A stretch of DNA of 64,000 bases from JBMNCQ01 sp049366715 (GTDB lineage: Bacteria; Bacillota; Peptococcia; Peptococcales; BICA1-8), in the NCBI GenBank assembly GCA_049366715.1, contig JBMNCQ010000048.1:1-64000 (forward strand), written 5' to 3'. The notes beneath the pieces are model-generated. The model saw only the letters and a list, made by a program, of their open reading frames with translations. It was not told where the DNA came from and did not search any database. The translations under genes were made by a program, and so were the position numbers. Shown in pieces: positions 53,683 through 62,018 of this stretch (within the stretch, counting starts at the first letter, position 1; each line of letters begins with the position of its first letter).

Positions 53683-54123
53683 TTAATCCTCGAGAAACTT
53701 GGAGGAGTTGGCATAGCGCTCTGCCATTTCGCCTATTAGGGGGAGCTTATAGCGCAATCCCTGGTAAGCTTTGACCATCAATAGTACCCAAAGAATCAGT
53801 CCGGCCAGGTAAATTATACCGGTAATAGGATGCAGCATTCTCCACAAGCTGTAAGGAAGAAGACCAATAAGGATGTTTAATACTGTTAGTGAACCGAAGG
53901 TAATTATGGACTGTATGGCATGAAAACGTACAAAAGGCCGCCTATCAATGAGAAGTAAAACCAGACCGGTAATCCAGCCAACCAGATAGGAAAGAAGTCC
54001 GGCTATATTATCCTGCAGGCCGCTGGTACCGGTGCTTTTCTCTGCAGCATTTCCCATCTTCGCTCCACAGGTAGAGCAGAATTTGGCTTCAGATGATTCT
54101 TTACCGCATTGCGGACAAAACAT
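53683..54123 (-). CDS. Zinc-ribbon membrane protein (DUF4870/Tic20-like)
   Basis: The 146-residue protein starts with a zinc ribbon (CPQCGKESSEAKFCSTCGAK) and continues with three or four membrane helices, including FVRFHAIQSIITFGSLTVLN, a DUF4870-type motif. The function is unknown. It precedes the mini-AraC gene by two bases, so the pair is probably co-translated, raising the possibility that the membrane protein senses something for the regulator (inference). Confidence 0.82.
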   Translation of the reverse strand: MFCPQCGKESSEAKFCSTCGAKMGNAAEKSTGTSGLQDNIAGLLSYLVGWITGLVLLLIDRRPFVRFHAIQSIITFGSLTVLNILIGLLPYSLWRMLHPITGIIYLAGLILWVLLMVKAYQGLRYKLPLIGEMAERYANSSKFLED

Positions 54124-54144
54124 TTATCTAACCCCCTTTTTTCG

Positions 54145-54879
54145 TTATTTAGGAATATTGTTCATGAGTTGGCCCATATCCGTTACCTCAACTCCTGCCG
54201 GAAGCTGAAAAAGATTATCGGAGAGAGGTCCGGTTTTAATGTTCTTATACTCCACCTGGGTTTGACCTCCCTCGTGATCCACTTCTTCAATCCGTAAGGG
54301 TATGCCGTATTCTTCCGAAACCCAGAGTTTGGTTGCGGTTCCGTCCGGATCTTCATGGAAAACAACCTGGCACTTCAGACCTTCATAAGTAGTTGTTTCT
54401 ATGATTTGCGCATTCTGAAAATCCTCATTCTCTAGATACTCCTCAGGATCTTGATACAGATCGGCTGCTTCGGAAATATCCATTTTGATGGCCATATTCT
54501 CTGCCGGAATATACTGATATGACTCTTCTTTGTCAAAATCTACAATCATGATTAACGTTTCACCCTCTATGGTTATCTCATTTCTAAATTTCTTACCCTT
54601 AATCCACTGCTTGCCTTCTACCGTGGCATCAGGGGTAACAGCTGTAAAATCAAATGCCAGCTCCGCACTTTTCGCTTTACTAAAAAGCCGGGCCAGGGAA
54701 TCCTCCTGCCGGGGGGAAGAGTCGCCAGGGGCGGAGGTATCCGGAGTACTATCCTCGTTATCTTGAGATATTGTCTCCCCAGGTGATGATGCCTGCTCCG
54801 AAGTTTTCTTTCCGCCGCAGGACGTTACCAGACAAATTACCAGCAAAAACATTCCTAGCCATAAAACTACCCTTTTCAT
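54145..54879 (-). CDS. Lipoprotein with LolA-like/DUF4412-type domain
   Basis: The 244-residue lipoprotein has a signal ending VTSC (lipobox Cys21), a Ser/Asp-rich spacer, and a beta-sheet domain with ATVEGKQWIKGKKFRNEITI, YQYIPAENMAIKMDIS and LKCQVVFHEDPDGTATKLWV. This resembles the LolA/LppX-type hydrophobic-ligand-binding fold and DUF4412. It lies 22 bases upstream of the zinc-ribbon membrane gene, so all three may be one operon. Function unknown. Confidence 0.75.
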   Translation of the reverse strand: MKRVVLWLGMFLLVICLVTSCGGKKTSEQASSPGETISQDNEDSTPDTSAPGDSSPRQEDSLARLFSKAKSAELAFDFTAVTPDATVEGKQWIKGKKFRNEITIEGETLIMIVDFDKEESYQYIPAENMAIKMDISEAADLYQDPEEYLENEDFQNAQIIETTTYEGLKCQVVFHEDPDGTATKLWVSEEYGIPLRIEEVDHEGGQTQVEYKNIKTGPLSDNLFQLPAGVEVTDMGQLMNNIPK

Positions 54880-54919
54880 TTCTTTCCTCCTTATTCTTCG
54901 TTATTAACACCTCGGAACA

Positions 54920-55426
54920 TTATTTTTTCTGCTCGACCAGAATGGCGCAATAGGTTTTAGCCCCTGCAGGTTTATCCGGCTGTTGTTCACTGCAGTTGAC
55001 AATTACTTCATAACCATAGGCTGTGCCCATCAAGGTAGCAGCAGCCAGGTCATCGTTAAAAATTGTATTTTCATTTTCCAACTCCCATAAATCCGCATAT
55101 TCATTAATTATTTCTTCGGATCCTCTGGTAGAGACTATTTTGAGATCAAATAATGCTCCGTTGGAACCTTCATACACTTTAATAACCTTATCCCGGCGGT
55201 CTGTGCAAAGAGGGAATTTATCGCCGGGATAGGCGCCGGGTACGGCAACTGTCTGAATATTGTCATAGGTTATTTCTGCTTCGGCAGCCGGACCGGCATC
55301 TTGGCCGGTCTCGTCCGGGGCTTCGCCGGCAGCCGGTTCGGAATTAGACTCACTGCTGCTGCAACCCATTATTAAAATACTTAATAATCCTAAAACAATA
55401 ATAAGAAACACCACTTTTTTCATCAT
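54920..55426 (-). CDS. Uncharacterised lipoprotein
   Basis: The 168-residue protein has a lipoprotein signal peptide ending IMGC (Cys22), an acidic spacer and a mature domain of about 115 residues. Visible segments are VPGAYPGDKFPLCTDRRDKV and GTAYGYEVIVNCSEQQPDKP. I do not recognise the family. GGAG is six bases before the start. It lies 40 bases upstream of the LolA-like lipoprotein gene, and the two may be co-transcribed. Confidence 0.75.
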   Translation of the reverse strand: MMKKVVFLIIVLGLLSILIMGCSSSESNSEPAAGEAPDETGQDAGPAAEAEITYDNIQTVAVPGAYPGDKFPLCTDRRDKVIKVYEGSNGALFDLKIVSTRGSEEIINEYADLWELENENTIFNDDLAAATLMGTAYGYEVIVNCSEQQPDKPAGAKTYCAILVEQKK

Positions 55427-55598
55427 ACTTTGCTCCTTTCTTTAAATGATCTTCCGGATAATCCTGACAATTTATAATTTCCTGCCCTTGCTAATATCTA
55501 TTGTAAACACCGGTACCGTTGGAAATTTTGCAAAAGTTGCTCTCTTACTTTCCAAAAAATTGCCTTTTTGGGGAAAAGGAACTGGTAGGTTGAGATCA

Positions 55599-55644
55599 TA
55601 GATTATAGTTCATAGTAGTTCTTAGTTCTCAGTTCTCAGTTCTT
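55599..55644. repeat. Dispersed AGTTCTC heptamer repeat with ATAGATTATAG flank
   Basis: AGTTCTC units follow ATAGATTATAGTTCATAG here. The same association occurs in the opposite orientation near 48245-48290. Together with the tandem array at 49029-49087 it forms a small repeat family in intergenic DNA. Otherwise 55427-55711 contains no supported gene. Confidence 0.75.
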
Positions 55645-55712
55645 TTTGATTAGTAACTGGTGAGTGTAATGTTTATAGAACATAACTGACCGGTCAGGGG
55701 ATGATAAGTAAA

Positions 55713-55745
55713 AACCCTCCGTGCCGGGTACGGAGGGTTCGTTTT
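55713..55745 (-). terminator. Terminator after the LRR surface protein gene
   Basis: A stem AACCCTCCGT/ACGGAGGGTT with a seven-base loop is flanked by A and T tracts. It lies about 20 bases beyond the stop at 55762. Confidence 0.88.
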
Positions 55746-55761
55746 AAAAATAACCTTGGAA

Positions 55762-58700
55762 TCAGCGGCTAATCCTGATCTGTCCGGTTTCACTGTCATA
55801 GTCCACTTGAGCCCCAAGGTTTTCACTTACAAACCTGAGCGGGACAAAAGTACAACCGGGCGGCAGCACCACCGGGACACAATCAATGATGACTGTCTGT
55901 GTGTTAATAAACACATTATCCGACCCTATAGTAAGGATAATCTCTTGCTCAATATCTTTGATGATAACCTGCCGGGTCACAGGATTCCATACTACTTCCG
56001 CACCCAGTGCCTCCCCGATAAAGCGGATCGGTACCAGTGTCCTATTTACCTCAGCAACAAGGAAAGGTTCGGCATTAAGGATATAAGGCCGGCCATTTAC
56101 ACTAGCCGCCCGGCTCCCGATAGTAAGATTGATTTCCTGTTCCGGAACAGGTACTCCGCCACCTGCCTGGATTACCTGCACGAAGGCATAACGGGAGGTC
56201 CTTCCCTTGCCGTCAGTTACGGTTATCGTGTATTTATAGGTACCGGCCTCCCGGGGTGTTCCGCTTAAAACACCGCCGGCTGCAAGGTTCAGGCCCTCAG
56301 GAAGGGTTCCGGACGTAACGGCAAAGGTATAATCCTTTTTACCGCCGCTGACTGTGAATGTGTGGGAGTAGGATATACCTACGGTCCCTTCAGGAGGAGT
56401 CTGCCTGCGAATCACCGGTCCCGAACTACCGCCGCCTCCCCCGGAGCTGCCCGGGCCGGTAGTAACTGCCAGGGGTGATGACCAGTCCGAGAGGTTCCTG
56501 TTCCTACTCTTATCCTCAGCCCGGACCCTGTAGGTATAAGAGGTAGACCGGTTAAGCCCCGTATCCTGATAGCGATTATCCCTGGCAGTACCAAGATCGG
56601 CATAATCGCCATGACCTGTTTTTCTCTGAATATAATATTGTTCTATCCCGCTGGCATCATTAGAGGCATCCCAGGCGATGGTCACGCCGGAGGATGTGCG
56701 GTTGGTCATCCGCAGGTTATCGGGCACTGCCGGTGGAGTAATGTCCTCGTCAATATTAAAGGGGTTAATATATACCGTAACCGGATCGGAATCCTCCGCC
56801 GCAGGATTGGTAACGGCACTGGCTTTGATTATCATGCTTACCGGTACTTGAAATTCAACGGGAAAACCGGCTGTACCATAAACAGCAGCTGCAACGGTGT
56901 TACCGGTACTCTTCTCCGCACTTATCATCAGCCCGTCGGGCAAATTGCCGATTCGCAGGTCACCGGCATAAACACTTTCCGCCACCGTGGCATTACCTAT
57001 ACTGATCAGCCAGGAATCGTCAGCGGACAGGGTAGTGTTGCCGGCGGCCATGGTAACGCTGTTATCCGCAGCCGCAGCACTGACTTTGTTGGAAGCTTCA
57101 CTAGATACCATTACCGGGATGGAGGCCATGGTAAACTCTGCGTCTAGGTTTTTATATCGGGCATAGATGACACACTCCCCATTACTCTGAGTAGTGATCA
57201 GCCCATTGGAATCCACCACGGCTACATCCCCGTCCGAACTGGAAAAACTGAATTGGGATAGAACGCTGTCTTCAACTTTAGACCAGGCATTACCGTCTGC
57301 ACTCTGCTGCTTCTCCAGCTCACTTGCGCTCAACTGCCTGTTCTCTGACGGCAACAGCCGTATTGCTGCTCCCGTATATGCGTACCTGTACTGGGGGGTA
57401 CTGATCTTAATGGCAGCAGAGCAACTGTTAATCATCCCTTGCAGGGGACCTGCGAAAACATTAAGATAATTATTCCGGCAGCGTAAATCCACAATGCCGG
57501 CGGGTAAACCCGGTAAGGTACTTAATTGATTGTCATGACAGTATAAATACTTGAGATTTTCAGGCAGAGCCGGTAAACTTCGTAATTGATTGGTCCCACA
57601 ATATAAATACTCCAGACCGGCAGGTAAGGTTGGCAGACTATCCAGCCGGTTTCCGGCACAGTTTAAAAGCTCCAAACCAGGGGGCAGTTCCGGTATAATA
57701 GCCAGTTGATTGCCTTCACAGCGTAGATTAGTCAGGGTAAGGGGAAGGTCCGGCAAAGCATTCAGCTGGTTGGCACCGCAATTCAAACTACCCAGATTAG
57801 CCGGCAGACCGGGCAAGCTACTCAACTGGTTATCCTGGCACCACAAAAACTCCAAAGTATCCGGTAGATCCGGCAGACTACTCAACTGGTTATTCCAGCA
57901 TCCTAGGAATTCCAGATTATCCGGGAGCTGCGGCAGACTGCTCACTTGATTGACCCCGCAGTTTAACCACTGTAAACCATCCGGCAGTTCCGGCAGACTG
58001 CTCAGTTGGTTTCGGTAGCACTCTAAGCGGGTAAGGCTGGCAGGTAAAACCGGCAGGCTGCTCACTTGATTATCATTACAGTTTAATATCTCCAGGCCGG
58101 TTCCTGCAAAGTGCTGTAACCCGGCTAAACCGGCAATACTTTTAAATTGAACATCCAGTGTATAGCTATTGGCCTCCATTTGGTCTACTAAATCCTGCTG
58201 GGTAAAAGACCCGGGCTGTCCCGTATTCCCCAGCCATTCCCACACCGCCTGCTTGAAGTTAGGGTCGGTAAAATCACCGGATATATCCAGGGGATCTGTT
58301 TCCGCCTCAAGTCCATAAGGACTTTCCTGCAGCCCCGATCCCGTGGGAAACCCGACAGAATGCAGATCAATTTTACACACCGGCCGGACACCCATCCCGG
58401 CGGTATTGACAGCTCTTCCATTGAGAGCACCGTACATAGAAACCAGCCAGGCGCTGTTGGAATACCCACTGTTATGGAGAATGGACCGGGTCCAATAGGC
58501 TTTATTGTTGACGGCCACTCTTACCACGTTATTTTCACTAACGCCTGTCACAGGCATATAGATCCATTTTGCGCCCTCACCATAACCTGGTACTATTCCG
58601 CCTGTTCCGCCCAGCTCGGTAAAGGAAGGCAGCACTATTTTCTGGTTGTAGGCAGGCGCCCCGCTGTCATAGGGTAAAATAACGTTTTTCTCCGCCGTTG

Positions 58701-59721
58701 TAAAATTGGGGATCTCGGTATCCGAGTCGCTGCCGTTTAAAAAACCGTCGGCGGCGGAGTTCAGCCAGCCGCAGATATCCGAGAGCATCCAGGAAGTATT
58801 GAGCGGCTGATTGTAAAAGGGCGGGTTATCTTCTATTGCTGCTTCGGCCAGTAAAGTAATGCTCTGCTCATCATTATCACCGGCCATGATCCACCATAAA
58901 ACCGGATCCCCTTGATAAGAACCAAACTCCACATATTGTCCGACAAAGCCCAGCTCATAGGGGGCAGCGCTGCTGCCCCGACCGGATTTGCAGAACACTG
59001 CCCGGAGATTGATTTTACAGGCGGGGCGTAGAGCATAGTCGTTACCGATGCCGCTATAATATAACCCGCCATCATTGTCAACCATCCACGCTGACTCGTA
59101 TGTCCCTGAGGCATGGTAAATTGACCGGGTATGATACTGCCTGTTGCCGGGTACCGTTCTGCCCGGAGCGGCAGTGGCGGCATCGGTCAAAGGCATGTCT
59201 TGCCAGCGTGTACCTTCCCCGTTTGCCGGTACTACGTTATTTTGTCCACCCAGCTCAGTAAAGGAAGGCAATATTATCCTTTGGCCGAAACCGCTGTCGC
59301 TGCTGTAAGGCAGGATAGCCTCCTTCTCTGCTTCAGAGAAGTATTGCTCACCCAGATAAGAGCCATTAAGAAAATCATTACCGTTGAGCCAATCACAAAC
59401 TACAGAGCTTTGCCAATCTGTTGCTACGGAATCGTCATATATATTGGTAATCATCTCCGCCGGACCCTCGCTATAATCCTTTAACACATCAACCAGCAAT
59501 AAAGTAGCTGTTCGGTTAGCTTCGTCAATCTCCATCACACGCCACATAAGGGGTTCCCCTGTATACCTGCCGAAATACAGGTACTGCCCGGCGGCAAATC
59601 CCGTACTTCCTGCCGCTTGAGCCGGCCAGGAGGTAAGACCCATGCCGGCCACAAGCCCTAATGCCAGGAGAACTGCCATTATACATGAAATTCCTTTTTT
59701 AATATGTTTCACTGTCCACAT
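55762..59721 (-). CDS. Giant secreted protein with DUF6273 repeats, Cys-ladder LRRs, FN3, Ig-like and cell-wall stalk domains
   Basis: The 1319-residue protein has a signal peptide (1-36), two related DUF6273-type domains (about 36-250 and 254-470; each has WRVMEID/WWIMAGD and FSEAEKEAILPY/FTTAEKNVILPY), eleven 20-residue leucine-rich repeats (about 535-757, consensus LxxLxCxxNQLSSLPxLPxx), a Big-like region (about 800-985), one FN3 domain (about 998-1086), a He_PIG Ig-like domain (about 1097-1185) and a C-terminal copper-amine-oxidase N-terminal-like stalk (about 1197-1318). The LRR unit resembles the LPX type of IpaH/YopM. No catalytic motif is evident. Surface adhesion or recognition is the likely role. 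Confidence 0.85.
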   Translation of the reverse strand: MWTVKHIKKGISCIMAVLLALGLVAGMGLTSWPAQAAGSTGFAAGQYLYFGRYTGEPLMWRVMEIDEANRTATLLLVDVLKDYSEGPAEMITNIYDDSVATDWQSSVVCDWLNGNDFLNGSYLGEQYFSEAEKEAILPYSSDSGFGQRIILPSFTELGGQNNVVPANGEGTRWQDMPLTDAATAAPGRTVPGNRQYHTRSIYHASGTYESAWMVDNDGGLYYSGIGNDYALRPACKINLRAVFCKSGRGSSAAPYELGFVGQYVEFGSYQGDPVLWWIMAGDNDEQSITLLAEAAIEDNPPFYNQPLNTSWMLSDICGWLNSAADGFLNGSDSDTEIPNFTTAEKNVILPYDSGAPAYNQKIVLPSFTELGGTGGIVPGYGEGAKWIYMPVTGVSENNVVRVAVNNKAYWTRSILHNSGYSNSAWLVSMYGALNGRAVNTAGMGVRPVCKIDLHSVGFPTGSGLQESPYGLEAETDPLDISGDFTDPNFKQAVWEWLGNTGQPGSFTQQDLVDQMEANSYTLDVQFKSIAGLAGLQHFAGTGLEILNCNDNQVSSLPVLPASLTRLECYRNQLSSLPELPDGLQWLNCGVNQVSSLPQLPDNLEFLGCWNNQLSSLPDLPDTLEFLWCQDNQLSSLPGLPANLGSLNCGANQLNALPDLPLTLTNLRCEGNQLAIIPELPPGLELLNCAGNRLDSLPTLPAGLEYLYCGTNQLRSLPALPENLKYLYCHDNQLSTLPGLPAGIVDLRCRNNYLNVFAGPLQGMINSCSAAIKISTPQYRYAYTGAAIRLLPSENRQLSASELEKQQSADGNAWSKVEDSVLSQFSFSSSDGDVAVVDSNGLITTQSNGECVIYARYKNLDAEFTMASIPVMVSSEASNKVSAAAADNSVTMAAGNTTLSADDSWLISIGNATVAESVYAGDLRIGNLPDGLMISAEKSTGNTVAAAVYGTAGFPVEFQVPVSMIIKASAVTNPAAEDSDPVTVYINPFNIDEDITPPAVPDNLRMTNRTSSGVTIAWDASNDASGIEQYYIQRKTGHGDYADLGTARDNRYQDTGLNRSTSYTYRVRAEDKSRNRNLSDWSSPLAVTTGPGSSGGGGGSSGPVIRRQTPPEGTVGISYSHTFTVSGGKKDYTFAVTSGTLPEGLNLAAGGVLSGTPREAGTYKYTITVTDGKGRTSRYAFVQVIQAGGGVPVPEQEINLTIGSRAASVNGRPYILNAEPFLVAEVNRTLVPIRFIGEALGAEVVWNPVTRQVIIKDIEQEIILTIGSDNVFINTQTVIIDCVPVVLPPGCTFVPLRFVSENLGAQVDYDSETGQIRISR
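57450..58115 (-). repeat. Eleven 60-bp coding repeats (20-residue LRR units)
   Basis: The DNA encodes 11 consecutive 20-codon units with invariant Leu, Cys and Asn positions. Degeneracy at synonymous sites shows the repeats are old enough to have diverged but the 60-base phase is perfectly retained, so no indels have been tolerated. Confidence 0.85.
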
Positions 59722-59965
59722 GTTCTTCTCACTCCTTATAATTCCATCTTCCTTTTACTGCTTACATTCCGGGGTAATTTTTTATTCGTTAATATTTTTT
59801 TAAAAATAATCCCTCCTTTCTTTTCCTTACAGTTGTTTAATGAAATCTCTTTTCTATTTGCATCGGCAGTTTGCTCCGTATCAATTGTAAACTTCGGATC
59901 CGGAAAGAATTTAGCAAAAATTGCCTTCCCCTTTTCCATAAAATTGCTTTTTTGCCATAATAAAA

Positions 59966-59990
59966 CCACCTTCCTGCGAAGGCGGCTTAA
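59966..59990 (-). terminator. Terminator after the downstream AraC gene
   Basis: The minus strand folds GCCGCCTTC/GAAGGTGGT around loop GCAG followed by TTTTATT. It lies about 55 bases past the AraC stop at 60044. The remaining intergenic DNA down to 59722 is AT-rich and presumably holds the promoter of the giant surface protein gene. I see no other gene in it. Confidence 0.75.
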
Positions 59991-60043
59991 GTTAAAATAA
60001 TATTCACTTAAAATATTTATTTTTCAAGTAAAGAATTAACTTT

Positions 60044-60919
60044 TTAATTTTTCTTTAAAACGATGACCCTATGTTTTTTCCTGTATTCCGAAGGTGTCAT
60101 CCCCATATTACTGCGGAAAAAGGAGGAAAAATGTCCCGGATGGACAAAACCACAGAGACGGGCCGTTTCTTCGACAGAAGTGCTACCCTGCTGTAATAAG
60201 GCTTTAGCCTGCTCCAGCCTGATATCCATTAAATACTCATGGGGAGTCTTCCCTGTCTGGGCCTTAAAGAGACGGATAAAATAAAAGGAACTCAAATTGA
60301 TCTCCCGGCAGATATCCTCGATGTTGATTTCCGCATTATAATAAGCCCGCATATATTCCAGAGCCTTACTTACATAACTATTTTCCGGACGGTTTTCCCT
60401 GGGTCCCCTGATCGTATTAATGCCTGTACAGCGCAAAAATTCTATGACCATTTGCACGGATATACTCTGCAGCATTAACGGGCAGCTGCCGGTAAAATTT
60501 ACCACCTCATCTTCAAAACGGGCAATAATTTGCAGCAACTGGGGGCTATTGACAAATTCCCGCTCATTAAAATTAACATTTCTTTTTCCCGTAGCCTCCC
60601 AGACTACGTCCTCAAAAAAATCTTTATTAAAGCTAATATTCAGGTATTCCCGGGTAGGGGCATCTATTTTAGTAAGACAGCTGATGCCCGGCTTAAAGGC
60701 AACCAGCCTGCCTTTGCGATAGTGGTACTCCCGTTTTCCTATCCAGATAGGGGGCGGGGTGGATGTGGGGGTTACAAACATATAGTCGACATTTTCAGTT
60801 ACTTGGTTAAGAATATAAAATTTGGGCTTAAGCAAGAGAACCTTGTCGGTAGCTGCCATTTTTACATTGGCGTGTTCTGCCGGAATTTGTTCTGTAAAAT
60901 GCTTAGAAAGTGCACCCAT
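60044..60919 (-). CDS. AraC-family transcriptional regulator (second of a tandem pair)
   Basis: The 291-residue regulator has an N-terminal cupin-like sensor region (about 1-170) and a C-terminal double HTH (INIEDICREINLSSFYFIRL, STSVEETARLCGFVHPGHFS and MGMTPSEYRKKH). ATG 60919 follows AGAGGG. The open frame starts 18 bases earlier within the stop region of the upstream paralogue. Its C-terminal half is about 96% identical in DNA to the neighbour, while the N-terminal half is more divergent. Probably one transcript with the paralogue. It precedes the giant surface protein gene and could regulate it. Confidence 0.92.
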   Translation of the reverse strand: MGALSKHFTEQIPAEHANVKMAATDKVLLLKPKFYILNQVTENVDYMFVTPTSTPPPIWIGKREYHYRKGRLVAFKPGISCLTKIDAPTREYLNISFNKDFFEDVVWEATGKRNVNFNEREFVNSPQLLQIIARFEDEVVNFTGSCPLMLQSISVQMVIEFLRCTGINTIRGPRENRPENSYVSKALEYMRAYYNAEINIEDICREINLSSFYFIRLFKAQTGKTPHEYLMDIRLEQAKALLQQGSTSVEETARLCGFVHPGHFSSFFRSNMGMTPSEYRKKHRVIVLKKN

Positions 60920-60936
60920 CGAATCCCTCTTTTCCA

Positions 60937-61800
60937 CTAATAAACAACTTTATGCTTCTTCCTGTATTCCGAAGGGGGCATCCCCATATTGTTCCGGAAA
61001 AAGGAAGAAAAGTGTCCCGGATGAACAAAACCACAGAGACGGGCTGTTTCTTCGACAGAAGTGGTACCCTGCTGTAATAAAGCTTTAGCCTGCTCCAGCC
61101 TGATATCCATTAAATACTCATGGGGAGTCTTTCCTGTCTGGGCCTTAAAGAGACGGATAAAATAAAAGGAACTCAAGTTGATCTCCCGGCAGATATCCTC
61201 AATGTTGATTTCCGCATTATAATAAGCCCGCATATACTCCGTAGCCTTACTTACATAACTATTTTCCCGGCTGGGTTCCCTGGGTTCCCTGATCGTATTG
61301 ATCCCTGTACAGCGCAAAAATTCTATGACCATTTGCACGGATATACTCTGCAGCATTAACGGGCAGCTGCCGGCAAAATTTACCACCTCATCTTCAAAAC
61401 GGGCAATAATTTGCAGCAAGTGAGGATTTGGAACAAATTCCCTTTCCCTAAATTTAACCGTTCTTTTTCCTGTAGCCTCCCAGGCTGTCTCCTCAAAAAA
61501 CTCCCTGTTAAACCCAAGGTTCCGGTACTCCCGGGTAGGAACATTTATTTTCGTGAGAATACTGACACCCGGCTCAAAGACAACCAGTCTTCCTTTGCGA
61601 AACTGGTACTCCCGTTTCCCCAACCAGGTTGGCGGCGGAGTAGATGTGGGCGTCACAAAATGATAATCTGTATTTTCAGTTATCTCATTGATAATATAAA
61701 AATCCGGTTTGAGCAAAAGTACCTTCTTTGTAGCCACTATTTTTGCATCGGCATGTTCCGCCGCAACCTGGTCCGTAAGCTGTTTAAAGGCCGCTCCCAT
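60937..61800 (-). CDS. AraC-family transcriptional regulator (first of a tandem pair)
   Basis: The 287-residue paralogue of the following gene has the same layout: sensor region with TPTSTPPPTWLGKREYQFRK and a double HTH ending GMPPSEYRKKHKVVY. In the second HTH wing it reads MGMPPSEY where the partner has MGMTPSEY. AAAGGAGAG precedes the ATG. It shares an intergenic region with the divergent MalT-like gene, so the two regulators may cross-control each other. Ligand unknown. Confidence 0.92.
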   Translation of the reverse strand: MGAAFKQLTDQVAAEHADAKIVATKKVLLLKPDFYIINEITENTDYHFVTPTSTPPPTWLGKREYQFRKGRLVVFEPGVSILTKINVPTREYRNLGFNREFFEETAWEATGKRTVKFREREFVPNPHLLQIIARFEDEVVNFAGSCPLMLQSISVQMVIEFLRCTGINTIREPREPSRENSYVSKATEYMRAYYNAEINIEDICREINLSSFYFIRLFKAQTGKTPHEYLMDIRLEQAKALLQQGTTSVEETARLCGFVHPGHFSSFFRNNMGMPPSEYRKKHKVVY

Positions 61801-62018
61801 GTAAACTCTCCTTTACACATTATCACCTTTTGACATTCGGCAAAACCCTTTTCCAATGTTATATATTTATATTATAAAAAATAATGCAAATTTTTTGTAA
61901 AATTGCGGTAAAAAAGTAAAAGGAAATAAGAGGTAAATGTTGAAATAAGCATCATTTAGAGTTAAAAGTTTAGGCTTTCGCAGCTGGATTTAATATAAAT
62001 TGTTAAGAGGTAATCAGT
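61801..62018. promoter_or_regulatory. Divergent promoter region between araC-like and malT-like genes
   Basis: These 218 bases are the only place where transcription diverges in the last 50 kb. The sequence is AT-rich (for example TTATATATTTATATTATAAA at about 61859-61878). I could not fix individual promoters. Operators for the AraC paralogues are most likely to be here. Confidence 0.5.

Noticed and set aside
55756..59484. Several long plus-strand frames opposite the giant surface protein
   Set aside because: They are shadows caused by the repetitive, low-stop composition of the antisense strand and have no ribosome binding sites or recognisable domains.
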